From contig JAGVSM010004989.1 of NCBI GenBank assembly GCA_022494885.1, positions 268,417-332,416 of the forward strand: DNA of 64,000 nucleotides, read 5' to 3'. The notes beneath the pieces are model-generated. The model ran no database searches. It saw only the letters and a list, made by a program, of their open reading frames with translations, and had not been told where the DNA came from. Positions 25,901 through 40,900 of the stretch are shown here, piece by piece. Both the position numbers and the translations under genes were made by a program. Every line of letters begins with the position of its first letter. Within the stretch, counting starts at the first letter, position 1. This DNA comes from Micrasema longulum. Its lineage: Eukaryota; Arthropoda; Insecta; Trichoptera; Brachycentridae.

Positions 25901-28900
25901 AAGGTATATACTGAGTTTTCAACCAGTAAACAAAGTATTCTTGTGGAATATTACTTAATACATTTAACAAAATATTGAGATATTGCAAATGTTATTGTAA
26001 GCCGTTGCCTGATTATTTCAACACCAACGAAAATTATTAACTATATAAAACAATGCACATGCATGCAAGATACTTACTCTTCTTGTGCTCTTTTAGAACT
26101 GAATACAATGCCAAGAGATGGAAGTTGTAGCATGCATTCTACCCTAGATACGGGTAAACAGGAGAACCTAAAGGTAGATGGCTGCATATGGAAGTACACA
26201 ATAACATCCACGGGGAATGATGCGTAAACATACTGTCCATAGGAAGCACCCACACCGGTATCCTCATCTGCTTCAAACATGGCGTTTACTGAATCTGTTA
26301 AAACACACCATATTTGGTTTTCATGAATGCTTTTTCTTAAAATTACATTGACTAGGTGAAAATAAAAGTACAGCTCAATTAACAGAAAACACAAAATTAC
26401 CTCCAGCAGAAGATAGAGACGCTTTTGTAGGAATGGGCTCTAAAGTTTGTTCCAAAAATTCTAGAATGTGGGGACTTATGATGGTTTCTTCAGGAATACT
26501 TTGCAGGGTCACCCAAGCGAATAAAGAAGCTTTTTTAATCCCACCCTTCCTCGTGGGTGCTTGAATTAGTTTTGGTGCATCTTGTGGAGAAGTGGCATCG
26601 CCTTGGACGGTTTTAGATTCATAGTGCACCTAGAATAGAGTGATTTTATATTTTTTCAAATATAAAAATGTATGTAACTACTATTTTAAGATTAAAAGAA
26701 TCTTGAAATAAAAAAACATTGCCAACTCCTTTACAGTCTATGTGTATCCGATATTGCCAAACTATGAGTAAAATAAATATCAAATCTTAAGTTACCTTAA
26801 CATCCAGTCCAGGGACATGAAAGATGGTGAGGTCAATAAGGTGATACTGGTTCCTGGTAAGGTGCGGCTGGGAGTGGTGCTGGGAGTACCCAGCCTTGGG
26901 GCGGCGGGATGTGGAGGGGCTGGAGGGGGTGCCCCCGCCTCCTGCCCCCGCGCCCACCACACCCCCCGCCGCCAGCTCTGCGAGGCCGCCAGATGCAGAC
27001 CTCTCCTTGCGTATCCGAGGAGCGTTTCTGAAATATAAGGTGAGCATTAAAGATGGTAAATATGTGCTCGCTAGCGTTTCTAAGTACATGTGGACTTAAT
27101 TTTGTTTATTTACTACAATTTGTATAAATTGACAATTTTTTTTTTTTTTTTTAATACATTAAGAACTACTGTAGTTAATAGCCTTGCATGTTATGTACAA
27201 GGCAAATAGGGCTTTGACTGTCAGGAAAACATCGTCAGCAAACGCTTGTATGTCAATTGCATTTCCAAAATCCATTTGTATAAGGCCATTTAAAATTATA
27301 CTCCAAAAGCTTGGACCACACGCTGAACTTTGAATACATCCTTGTGAAGTTTTTTTTTTGTATCTTGTTACATCTGAGTTACACTGACAATACTTATACA
27401 ATTTTCTAGTGTAGGTATGATTTAACTACAAAAGCACCACATAGCACTATTTCATCAAATTTGAATGGATATTGTTCTTGTCGAAAATCTTCCAGTGCAA
27501 ATTATTTCAAACGGAGTCCGGTTCTGCTCCTTTTCCTTGTTTAGTAATATATATGTATTTACATATATTAAAAATTCAATGCTTTATTGATTAATTATTA
27601 TTAAGAAACTATTTAAATGGATAAACTTATAAAGGATAACTTATTTGTTAATTAAGCATTTTTTAAATACCTTTTGAATAACCGTAAAGATTTTTGTTGA
27701 ATTGATTGTCCCAACACATTTTTTAGTTCTATGGAGTTGAGACAAGCCTCAAAAAATGTGTAATAAACTGTTTATAAGTAAAATAATAAATAATTAAATT
27801 AAATTAATTAGTAACTATAAAAACATATTTGGAAAAAATATTTTGTCTTTATTTTCACTGCTTAATCTATGTCCACTCTCTAGGTGCAGCATATAGTATG
27901 CATAAAGTCTTTCAAGGTCTCTCTGTCGGGGGCCAACTATGTACATTCTCAAATTCAGGTTTACGTTCCGTAGTTGAGGTGTGTCTCAGATCTTAAAAGG
28001 GTATACAGCTATCTAGGAAATTAATGACCTTCATAATACATACTAAGATACTTACGATTTTGATTCATCGTCTCTACTAGGGTCTTTTGTATGTAGTACG
28101 CATTTACCACTGTTGATAAACACCTTTACATCCAATTCAAAATCTATATTAGGCTCTTGCGGCTTTTTCACATTTACTATTGTTGCCGATCCATCTAATG
28201 GTGGAATACTGGAATGAATAAGATTTTATATTAGTTTTTATGTATGCATATATAAAAAAAATTAGAAAATAGAACACATATTTAGCATTCTAAAATATAT
28301 AATTTTTTTTGTTGTACATGGTTCTTTTATTGCTATAAAAGTTATTGCTTTGAAAAATCTTCAAACCAAACAAAAAAAAGAAATAACAAAATACAGGGCA
28401 ATATAATTATAATATTATAAATACACAAAAAAAAATTAACCAGTGAAATTTTCGGTGGAAGTTTATTGTTTTTAATATTTTTTTATATTATTTAAATGAC
28501 AGGCTGATACATCATTAGTTTAAACTTCTTAAAAACCTAATCAGCCTGATGATGATGCGAGAGCGATGAAACCAATTATCTTTGGTTGACAAACTATGTG
28601 GGTATCTCCCTGTCATTTGATAATTTTTTTTAAATTGTAAAATTCAGGTAGTGTATTTTTTGTCGATGGGTTGCCTAATTTAAAAAAAAAATAGAAAACA
28701 TATTCAACCTGTGGACAGTTTTCCTTCTGAGCTGCACAGTCTCTCCCTGCACCTCCATGTGGCTGCCCCAGGAGAGGGCACCAGGGTCCCAGGGGGCGCT
28801 GGGCAGTGACGCCTGGCGAGCGATGACAGGGGTGAAGCTCACAGTGCGCCGCCCTCGCAGGGATGCGGCGCGCGAGGGCCCCGCCTGGGGGGAGGTGTCG

Positions 28901-31900
28901 ATGGAGCTCCAGCTGCCCTCCTCCAGTATCTCGTCGTCTAGCGCCGGGTCCCCACCCTTCGGCAGCAAAGTCTCCTCCGAACCTCGTCCCTTTGAAGACG
29001 ATATGCTGGCAACGATGGTACTGTCGCAACTGGCAACATAATAATAAAAATTAAGAAACAAGATATTAAAATATATAGGCTTAAAAACTCAAATTATTAT
29101 AGTAATATGTAAATGGTCCTAACATTAAAATATTTGCCGAAAATTAATCTATCTAACTAAACACCAAGTTAAAAACTTGCTTTTTTAATAGAGCGAATAT
29201 TTTAGAATAATTTCTTATAAATAAAGATAAGTGAAAACAATGCAATAAAAGATAATCGACTAATTAAACTTGATGTAACTGTAAAATAGTATTATAATAT
29301 TTTGAATTGCAATTTTTCATGGTCCTTGGCTGGCACCTAAAGTCTTACACTTCAGATCAATCCAGCATCAATCGTTCATCATCTTACCATCAATTTATCT
29401 TCGTGTAACAAAAATGATTGCATTTGAAGCAGATAAGAGAATGACGATGGGTATTATATTATTATGTATCTGTTACCTTTCAACATCTGTCTGATCTTCT
29501 GGAGTAGGACTTGGCACAACAAAAGAACGACTTCTATTGGAACCCAAACCCAATTTTCCTTTGGTAATAGAAGACGCTTTAACACTTTGTCTTCGAAGTT
29601 TTTGTATCATGTCCCTAAAAATGTTTTTTTTTAGCGATTAGACAATATTTATTTAACATAACACTTTATATACATATACAGTTTACATACATATGCATAA
29701 GGGCGGGCATATTGCCTTAAGGCAATTTCTTCCTACCTACCCAAACCGTTCAATTTGAGAATATATACGACTAAAACAGAAAAGATATACAATAATAGGT
29801 TGAAGTCTTACCGTCGAAAATCTTTGAACACCAATGCTTCCAACTCATGAAGCCGTTTCATTTCTTGTTCAATTGTTCCGTAACTAGCTCCTAATATTTG
29901 AAGATCATTGATAATTTTGGCTTGCTCATTCATTTCTTTTTCAATGAGTTTTGAACGTTTTTTCGCATCAATTGTTGAATCAAATAAAAAGGCAGGTAAA
30001 TTATCTGACCATTTACGTGAAGTGCGTTGTACCACGCTGTCCTGTTTAAATGAATGAATAATTAAAGCTTAAATTAATCAATACACAAATGAAAAAAATA
30101 CATGGTGATTCAAATAAATGTTGTAGAGTTTTAGCAGATAAAACTACCTGTGAGTCTCTGCTGATTACTGTATCATCAAATTCATCACTGTCATAATCCA
30201 TTTTTAATGGATCTTCTTCTTCTGAACCTATAACACAAACCGTATAGTATTTAATGATTTTTTTTATTTTGTTTATGATATATTTAATGGTTGATACATG
30301 TTTTTTTGTGCACACATACCAGTCAACATCGTTAAAGTATGGCCCAAAGCAGATAATTGTTTTCCAACATTTACATCTAGATGGATGTCAACACCTTCCA
30401 TCTGCCAGGAGACATTGAGAAACCATTTAGCATTTTCTGGAATGGAAAATTAAGATTTAAGGAGTCTTTTACCATTAAAACTTATATTATGTGTCCAACC
30501 CTACTTAAAACCAGGCAATATCTATACATACATATAGTTTTTAAAAAGACTCGGTTTTTTGTAACCACTTAGTGATGCACAAATAAAATTAAGATAATAC
30601 AAACAATACTTTTACATATACATACCATTATTTTGTTTGGCAGCTATGGTTCGACTGCAAACTTCATATGTTCCCTCAGATACACTACACAGGTTCATAA
30701 TCGAAGCATCATCCATATCTGGTTTCCAATCGTCCAAAGATGTTTCAAAGTCCTCAGCGAAGCGCAAACAGAGTCCGACGAATCTTCCTTTGCTTACTAG
30801 GGACCCAGAGCTGCAGGCTGATATGCTGGTGTTTTCTAGAGTTACTACTACAGCGCCACGAGACTCCAAGTCATACATGCTTCTCTGTCCCCAGTTAGAC
30901 TAAAAATGTTTTTGAATTAGGGTTATTTTATATATTTCTACATATTTATATGCGTAAAATTTATTATTAAATAACTAATAATTTAAAATTATATTTTTCA
31001 AATCAAGTTAATAATCAAATAGCACAAAACTGAGGTGATTGGACATTATCAATATAGCCTACAATCTCTTCATATGTATACTGTTATGTTCAAATATTTT
31101 TTTATTGGAAGTATTTGCATTCTTATGATTTACCCAACATTTCAATTTTAGGAGCCATTTTCAACGGTTACTATTAGAAAGTGGGAATCAAATTGCAGTA
31201 GAGTGTGGTTCGAAAAAAATAAAATATGCAGAGGGACCTGAAAGCCATTCCGAAATTGGCTATTGAAAAGTGCTATGAAGAGTGTAAAAACGTTTGCATA
31301 TGTTTATTGCCTCTAATGGTGATAACTTTGAAGAAGATAAAATAAATATTGATGAATAATTGAGCTTAAGTTGTTTTTTTTCACAAATTTGAAAAAAAAG
31401 TAAATCATAGATAACTAGTAAGCATACCAGAGGTAACTGATTCAATGGCAGACATATTCCCATATCATCTACAGTCAATTGTAAGAATAATGTACTTAAA
31501 TGGGGCAGAGTACCACCCAACTGAGAGCCAAACTGAACTTTTTCGAAGACTTGCATTGTAGCTTTCAACACTTCTTTATTGAGATTTGCCCTTTTTTCAT
31601 TCCAATATTCATATGCGTTCTTGTAATTCAACCAGACTAAAATGGCTCTATCTATTGCCATGGGTTGCACATAAATTAGTGGCCTTTTTAATGTGATTAA
31701 TACAACTTCTTTGTCATCTCCTGAGACCATTTCATCTTGGAACGCATTACGGAGGGCTAAAATAAAAAAACATTTATATATCTTTAATATTAACTACATA
31801 AATACATAGAAAACTACAGTTAAAAATTAATTTAATTTATAAAAGCAAATAAAAACACTGACCGATTCTCGTATTGAAAAATGCATATTGTTGAAATTCT

Positions 31901-34900
31901 GGTTCTGCTTCTTCAAACATGGCATTTTTAATAAGTTGCCCGAGACTAAGGTTTATATCCACTTGAGCTTTAGCAAACCACTTCATATTATAGGGAGTTG
32001 AAGTTTGGGAAACATTTTCAAATCGGTTTGACAATTGGAACTCCATAGTTCCGGTTTCCAATCTTACAGCTGAATTACTCGGAGTTGTAGCGGTAAGTTG
32101 AATTCGCTGTAATAAAACATAGAAACAATTCATATTGTTATAATGTGAAATTGAATATTACAAACAAACAAACTATCAAGCCGTTTCTCCGTAAGGGTAG
32201 GCAGAGAGTATAGAACGCCAAAACATTCTATCTTGGCATACAGACCTCGCTTCCTCTACATTCATACATCTTCTCATGCACGCACGCCTATTATTCCTAA
32301 TTTTGACATGTCCATCTTCAAGTATTTGATGGACTTGATTGTGCCATGTCTTTCTCGGTCTTCCTCAACATTTGCATCATAGATCCTTTTAGCCGTACTT
32401 TCGCTGTCCATTCGCTCTAGATGTCCAAACCAACGCAGCACCCCTTTCTTGATTCTGTCGATAATGCATGTCTCAGCCTTACACACTTCATGGATCTCGA
32501 CATTTGTGCACCTATCATACATCGTTTTACCACACATTCCCTGAGGGATCGCATTTCGACAGCATTCAACCTACTTTCATCACCATTTTTCCAATTCCAT
32601 ACTTCGCTCCCATACATTAGAGTTGGCACTAGAACTCCGTTGTGAACTGCTAGTTTAGCCTCCTGCGATATCGCAGGAATCATCGCAGGAATATTACAAA
32701 AGTTGAAAATAATAATACACACCTTCAATCTTATCACAAGAGAAAATAAAAGTCTGTTTGATAATGTAGACATATCATCTTCTTCAGACCATAGAGGAAC
32801 TGGCTTTTCTCCACCATAAACTTTTTGGACAACTTCATTAACTTCCTGCAAAAATAAATTACTCATATGGACCACAACACGATTTAAAATTTCAGTTTCA
32901 CATAAAACTGAATGTGTGTGAAAATCCATATTTTATAAGGTCGATAGGTTTGGCTAGATGCTTTTGAAAAATTTCAATTAAAATGGCATTTACTTCACAA
33001 TGCATGAAGAAAAGTATTTAAAATATACAACCTGATCCAAAATTCAACGATAAGCGGACACGAGTGGACCTGCTCATGACTACTCGAGAAAAAAAAAAAC
33101 ACTTTTTTTATACTTATACAAAAATTTATAAAATCCGTCGAAAATTAGCACCCTCTAAGCTATTAGTTCACTTTCATGCATCGTAGTGTAAAAAAAAAGT
33201 ATGGACACTCATATAGCAAGTTTTTTAAAAACTAACGCAACTAACCAAGATTAAAAAATGGTATAATACTATAGGAAAACTAGCAACTAAAAAAAATACG
33301 CGTACTATTTCTAAACAAAAAGCAAATTTTAGGGAAAAAAATAATTATGATTAATTTTTGTGTAAAAACTACAAGCATTCAGGGATTTCTAAGGGTTGTG
33401 GTAGATAGCAGCGCTACTTAGGTTGCCGATACAAAAAAAAACAGAAATATTAAAAAAATTGTGGTCAGGGTAGTTCAAAATAGCTTAGAGGGTGTTAATT
33501 TTCGACGGATTTTATAAATTTTTGTGAAAGTTTAAAATAAATGTTTTTTATTTTTTCTCGAGTAGTCATGAGCAAGTCCACTCGCTGGTGTCCGTTTATC
33601 GTTGAATTTTGGGACAGGTTGTATATTTATAGCAATCTATCCTAAAAAGGATGATTTATGACATCAAGGGGAAAACATAATGCACGTGTAGAAATTAAAG
33701 AACCAAAAAACTTAAAATTTTAATTTATTTCACAATCCAAAAACTTCATTTTTGGACAGGAAGTTTTGGATAATAGGATGTGGTGGATAATTTTAGGGTT
33801 AAGGATGGAGAGGACTAATGATACATTAATATAATTTGAGATATTTTGTTCAGGGAGGAGTCTATAATATTTGTGTCTCTATTAGGCAACTAAAGAATAT
33901 GTGGTCTAGAGTCTCGTGGACCAGACCACATTCGCACCATGGACTTTCCACAGCATTAATTTAGAATAAATGGCTATATGTGCTACAGTGCAAAATTCGT
34001 AACGTTAGATACGAATCTCTTAGACCGGTTTGTTGAATAGAACCAAAGAGTGAGAATTCTTTCTTGAATACTTTTATAGAATACTCCTTTACATTCCCTT
34101 AGAATGCATTTGGAAGTCAATTCCCACTGAGCATTCAATCGACTTTTTGCCTCGTTCTGAATTCGAGGGAACAGTTTAGAAATTCACACATGATAGTAGA
34201 GAGGATGAGAGTCATCTAACGATGCCACTTTTGCCAGTTCAACGGAAATACTTTACAAAATAATTACACAACTAGTTTTGGAAAAGCACTCTCAACAACA
34301 GGGGTTATAACTTCTTCATTGTTGCTTCATTCAACTGTCAGTGTATTTTATGGATTTATGTGTAAAATATAATTCTGATACAAACCTTCATGAAGACCTT
34401 CTGCACAAATACCAGATGGTTCAAGAGATCAGTGGACAAGGAGTGTTCGAAGGTCCCTATGTCGGCTGTAGCGGAGAGGTAGGAGCCGCTACGCAGTATC
34501 ACTCCCTCCATGGGGCTGTCAGTTCCGGCCGGGGGCTGCGGACCCCCTCGCCCCCCCTCGCTCACATACTGAGCCGACACATGCACAGCGGGGAGAGATA
34601 TGCTGGCTGCGCTAGGTAGGTTTGCTTCTGTTGCCTGAAATGTACATTTTTATCAAAATTATATGAGTACTCATTAATTTATTTATAGTGATTCACAAAC
34701 AACACATAAGGCATTGGTGATAAAAAAATAAGGTGAATTTTTTTTTTTTTAATACGCGGGCTCTTTGATTCTGGCAAATCTTTAAGTTGGTAGTACTGAC
34801 ACTGACATCTTTGTCAAATTTCATGTCAATATCTGCATTTGTTCAATAGTTACACACGTGTTTTGTGAACAGCAAAAAGTAAATTTAGCGATTTTTACAA

Positions 34901-37900
34901 TGCCCGATTTTGTTGAGCAAAGAAGTTGAATTAAATTTTGTTTGCGGAATGAAATTTCTGCTGCAGAAACGTTGATAATGTTGCAGAAGGCCTTCGGTGA
35001 CCAGGTTATGTCACAAAAAAAATGTTTACATGTGGTATAAACAATTCAAAGAAGGCAGAGAAAGTGTTGAAGACAAAAATCGCCCTGGATGACCATCAAC
35101 ATAAACTGATGAACAACACGTCAAGGAAATCAAAGATTCGGTGTTCGAAAATCGTCGATTGACAATTAGAGACATGTCTTCGACGTGAAAATCACCATTC
35201 TTGAAGCGTTCAAACTACTCATGGCATGTTTTTTCACTAATAGCATCCTCACCATAAGTATTTGGGAGCATTAGATGAGCCTTAGACGCAGATTTCTTTA
35301 TATTGAGCAGAAAATTAAAACCGCCTTCAAAAGACGAGAATTTGGCTCGGAAACTGACATTTTCAATCGAGAATAACTTTATGATGCAGACACAAATCGA
35401 CTAATGTTTCTACGTGATTATGTTGACAGGTGCCCAATTTTATTACATGACGTGAGTGATTTATTTATTTTAACCACTACTTACCGCTAAAGCCATCTAC
35501 AGGAAAACGGCGGAAGCAAAGTTTTACACCTAATACATAAATAACTATCATAGGACTGGCACCTGAAGGGAAAGACTGATCACCTTACCTGTATGCAACA
35601 GATGATCGAAATAGGCTGGATTATTGATGATGGTGATGATGTAAGAATTAATAGTAAATATTTATGAACCTGCAATTTTGTGACAAAACTCAAGGAATGT
35701 TGTGGTAGATCGATGGTGAAATTGGCTTTTGACCCAGTGATTCCAGTACTATGGACGTTATCCATTTTATACTGCGCTTGAAGCGATGGAAGTAATGCTG
35801 CAGTTACACTAAGACTCTGAAAAAAAGTTCCCATTAATTAAAAACAGTAGAAGAATATAAAATAAAGTAAAAAATCATTAAAAATATAACGGAACCCCTT
35901 TTTACACGGCGGGTAAAAAAGTATATTAAAAAAGAAGAAAGGTGACAAGGTTTCCTTGTTTAAAAATTATTTTAAGATTTAAAAAAAATAAAATGTTTAT
36001 TTCTTATTGTACCTTAATGTTATTAAAAAATATAACATGACAACAAAATACAGTAGAACTCTGTTTATCTGAACCGCAGCCATCCAGACTGCCAAATATC
36101 CAGATCGTTATTAGGAAATAAAAAATAAAGAAGTTTTTCATTTTAATTTATGTGTGCAATTAACTTTGCTGGACATGTTTAAGTAAGTTTTTAGTGTGAT
36201 TCCAATTCGCTGTATTATTAAAGCAATAAAATCTGGCACTCTTTAATCCGGATAATTGGAGTTTTACTGTACTTTAAAAAGACGCAATAGAAGTTATTAT
36301 AATGTACGATTTTTTTATACAATTTGTGTATGTACCTGTAAAGCAATGGAGAACTGCATAACCAAGGGTTGCAGCAAAGTATGGTGGCGCTGGTGAAGTG
36401 GTACGGGTTGAGGCGGGGGGGCGGGCCGGGGAGGGGGTGGCGGAGGGTGCTCAGGTGACTCCCCTCCCTCTTCTTGAGCCTGCCGAGATGACCGGGACGA
36501 AGTTCTGGTAACACCTAGTTCCTGGAAATGCCAATAAAATATTTTTATACGACTGCGGTCAGGTGAGGAACACCACGAAATCAACATTTTCAACGGTAAG
36601 TCGTAGCAAAGTGAACTTTAAAACCAACATTTAAAATACCTTGCTGTTTTTAAGCAAAAAAATTTAATGGGCTTTAAGGGTATAAAATCAAAATGTCGAA
36701 GGTAAGCCATAGCGACGTTAAATTCGAAAATAGTTCACTATTTTAAAACATGAAATTAAATATAAAGTTATACAAAATTAAAATAAAAGGACAGTATTTT
36801 TTTAGACCAGTGAAAATTTAATTTAACTCAATCCCGAGCAAAGCCTCCGTGGTGTAGTGGTCAAGGTGCTTGACTCACGTACGGAAGGTTCTGGGTTCGA
36901 TTCCCGGTGAGAACACAATTTTTTTTATTAGATTTTTCTCAAGCCTGGGTGTTCTATGATGTAATTCACCACTTTAATTGGGCCTCCTGTCCTATTGTGG
37001 TGCAAAAATAAATAAAATAAAATGAAAGCTGGGCAAAAATGCTATAATCATTATAATTTTAATAATGTAAAATAAACCCAGTTTATAATACAATTTAAGA
37101 TATACACAATAGTTGTATGCCAATTCTTTGAGTAGAAATGTTTTTTATTTGTACAAAAATATTCTTTAAAAAGCACATATAATTTTTTTAAACATCGCAC
37201 CTTTATTAAAAAAAAGAAATAACTCAAAATTTTTGTGGGGAAAAGCATTTAAAGTTTAGCAATGTTCACATAGACGACCTTAATTGTAATAAATAAATCT
37301 TTTAGGCCAATTCCAAAAGCAGGGATAGGTAGTGTTGTTATTGAACTATTAGAATACTGTAGAAAATTACACATTTTTTGATAGCAAGACATTTAAAAAA
37401 AGTTTTTTTTTTAAAGTTCGTAGATATTTCATTTTTCAGTAAAATAAGTGATCAAATTATTTAGATACAGATTGAGTAATTGTAAATATTGCAGTTTTAT
37501 ATTAAAATTGTATTGTTAACAGGTGAAACATTTAGATTCTTTGCAATATTAACCGAAGAAGCATAAACTATCCGAGAAATATTTCATTTTGTTTCTATGT
37601 TAATTTAGAGTAACTAATTATAACATTGTGTTTTTTTATTTATAAAAGACGTGTTTCTTTATTTTATCGTTTAGTACCTATCGGTAGTTGTCCCCTTAAG
37701 CGATATTGTTCAGTACCCTTCAGGGTGCAAAGTGGTGGTAAAAGTGATACTAAAAGGTAAATAATCATAAAAGCGTTACATTGGAATAAGGGCTTTAATA
37801 AATAAATAAAAACCACATAATTTTTAATATTTTAGTGTTTAATTATATCAAATCATCAATAATGAGAGTGGTGCACTGACGAAATCTGTCTTCGATGACA

Positions 37901-40900
37901 TCAATAAATCAAAACAAAACTGTAACATAAATCTTTCCAAAATCTTCTATGATTAATAAAAATTATAACACTTATTAATAAGAAGAATTTGAGACTTATA
38001 TCAGACTTCATTATTTAGCTTTATTATCATAAAAAATCAACTAAAAATGAGATCTGACGAAACACCCACGTAGTTTTCAAAAACATAAAATATTGAATTA
38101 TAAAACCCGCATAAAATAAAGGGATCAATCCTTAGGAAATTGATTCTTTTAAATATTTTTTTTTGTTTGCACTTATTTGTTGTTTGTTCAAATAGGTCGC
38201 ATTTAGTGTTATTTCAATAGTTTCTTTCATTCTATTTCTTTTATTTCTCACATTGACTTCCTTGTAATCTTCATCTTTGTAAGATGTTTTAAATAAGAAA
38301 ACATGTAGGGTAATCTTTGTTTATTTTTAGAACTATTATTTCATTCCAGCTTACCGTTTGTCCATCTGTATTTATTGAAAAATTATATCCCCATTCTTCT
38401 TGCAACATTTTTAGATCGTAAAATGATTCAAACCCCATCTCGTACAAAATTAAAGGAGGTTTTGACTTTTTGGCATTTTTTATTAAAGTATATACTGGTC
38501 GGGTGTATATATTGGACCAGATTTTAAGGTTTTCTTAACTTCCTTCTCGATGATGCTATGCACACTATCCGCCTCGTTTTGCAAGTGGCCTCTTATTAAA
38601 AATTTATGCGTTATGCTCTTTATGTTCAATGTCCGCACAGCATGTAAATATAGTGATGTTGTATATTTATTTTTGTTTTGTCCGCAGCAATTGTCCGAAT
38701 AGAATATCACTTCCTTTTCATCATCGTCCTCATCGCTTAAAGCTTTCAGATATGCACATACACATGAACCGATCTCTACAGCACCACGTTTAGCATCACA
38801 CTCTGACCAAAAATAGCAATGCACATTTTTGTAGGCTACTTTACAATCCTTTTGTGTTAATTCAGTTATGGTCAAATTATAACAATTTAGTTTTATAATA
38901 AAAGGAGGAAGTGTCACCTTTTGGACACTGCAACACCGCTTCTAAATCATTAACAGCTAATTTGACATTTTTGTTTACTTTTTTGCGATCATTGAGCTTC
39001 TCAATCCTATTACGATTTTTCTCTTCCATGTGTGTTTGGTATTATTCTTCTAGGTCTTGTTTTTGATCAGCATTTAAATTACTATACGAGTCACATAGAT
39101 CACACTGATCCTTTTTGGGCTGGAAAAATGAGAGATTAAATTCCGTTGTGAATCTTATCTTGGGTCTTTATTATCCTGTTGTTGCTTTACTTTAAAATCA
39201 TTGAATAAATCTTTAATGGTTTTACTGCCTTCTATATATTCCCTGGTGGAAGAAGCTCGTAGGTAATGAGATTTAATCTTAGGGATCGAATTAATATTCT
39301 CCATGGCCGCGGCTGTAATGCGGGATCAATTTTTCAATGGCGTTGATGTCTTCCTCTCAAATCATTTAGTGAAAAATCATTTTCGATTATTTTATTTTGT
39401 TGCATTGTAAAAAGTTTTAACTCTTATCATATTGTTGTCGACTACAAAATGAAAAGCTTTGTTTCTGTGCCTGGATCTTTTAGCATTCATATATTTGTAT
39501 TTGGGCTGCACATCAATCATACTTGCACTCATGTAAGCTCTTTGCTTTGCCAAATCCCAAAACTTTCGAAAAAGTTCATATCTGCTATCCATTTTAATAT
39601 TAGAAGTGCATTTAAGTCTACATTTTTCCGTGCAAGGTTCTTTAAGCCACCGGGCTGCAACACTTTCCTTAGTTTTCGACATGGATACATATGATTTTCC
39701 CTTATTACGCATACATTTTATTTTATTCTGTTTCCACTTGGAAGGATTTTTAGTACGCTTGCGCCCCCTTTTCGGAGGAGATCATCTTTTTTTTTATATA
39801 TTAAGGCAATCCATCCTAAGAAGGATGATTTCTGCCAAGAGTAAAATTTATTTAAAGGAATAAAAATCAAAAAACATTTTTTTTAAAAAAACTAAAAATT
39901 TATCATATTTTTTGAGAGGAAGCTTCCTATATGGTGGATAATTTCAGGATCAAGGATGGAGAGGAGTGATGCTATGTTAATAGGGTAAGGATATTTTTTT
40001 AAGGAGGAGTACATATTATGTTTGTCCCTTATTGGACAGCCAAAGAATATATGGTCTGGAGTCTCATGGTCCAAACCACATTCACACCATGGACTTCCTA
40101 CAATATTAATTTTGAAAAGGTGGCTATTAGTGCAATAGTGGCCGATTCGTAGTCTACTAATGTTTGAGATTAATCTCTTAGACAATTTTTTTGTGTGGAA
40201 CCAAGGAGAGCTTGGTATGCTCTCTTGGATATCTTTATAGAGAGTTCCCTTACATTTGGAGGTAAACTCCCACTGGGTCTTCCATTGTCGTTTTGCCTCG
40301 TTCTGAATTCGAGGGGACATGTCGGAAACACACACACAATACTCAAGAGGACGCGAGCCGTCTATCGCAGCCGCTTTCGCCAGTTCATCTACCATCTCAT
40401 AGGAGATCATCTTATCCTTTTTGAATTTGACGAACTAGTGGAAGAAGAGCTCAATTGGTCAAAAAAATAATTCCTCTTTCTTATAGGTTCCATGTTTACA
40501 AACAACAGATCTGTATCGCTTAGGTCTATTTCACTTTCGTCAGTATATAAAGGGAATGTATTATAATAATTTTGAGTCTGCTTTAACTCCCTGGGATCAC
40601 GATTTAATTCAAATATCTCAAAATCTAAAAGCTGTAACATTCGTTACTGAGTCCCTCAGGTTACAGATAGTAACAAAAGCTCTTGTGAAATTATTATAGT
40701 TATTCGCTCTAGTACAATTTTTTAACAATTTTTTCAACTATATGATGTTTTTATATTATCATGCCGCTAATGGGAGCGGAAAAATGAGAAGACTGAGATT
40801 TTTTTTTAGCAAGATAGAAAATAAGAATTTCAAAATAAACATCGCCAAGAAACAAAGAATACTTGTGAAAAATGACATTTCTGCTAACACATCAACGGCC

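Noticed and set aside
26817..27099. Plus-strand frames rich in Pro, Ala and Gly
   Set aside because: Antisense shadows of the GC-rich tweek exon 34.
28613..29029. 138-codon minus frame overlapping exon 32
   Set aside because: Wrong frame: only the alternative minus frame joins exons 31 and 33 without stops and resembles KIAA1109.
28757..29054. GC-rich plus-strand frames (94 and 63 codons)
   Set aside because: They are antisense shadows of tweek exon 32, whose minus frame matches the family and joins in phase.
36842..36915. tRNA-like sequence with boxes A and B
   Set aside because: The acceptor and anticodon stems do not pair and the sequence continues into a repeated SINE body found again at 40.9 kb, so it is not a functional tRNA gene.
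38483..38917. Possible intact host gene (144 codons)
   Set aside because: It is the middle of a longer dispersed-family frame that is broken by frameshifts, a stop and a LINE, and lies within a tweek intron.
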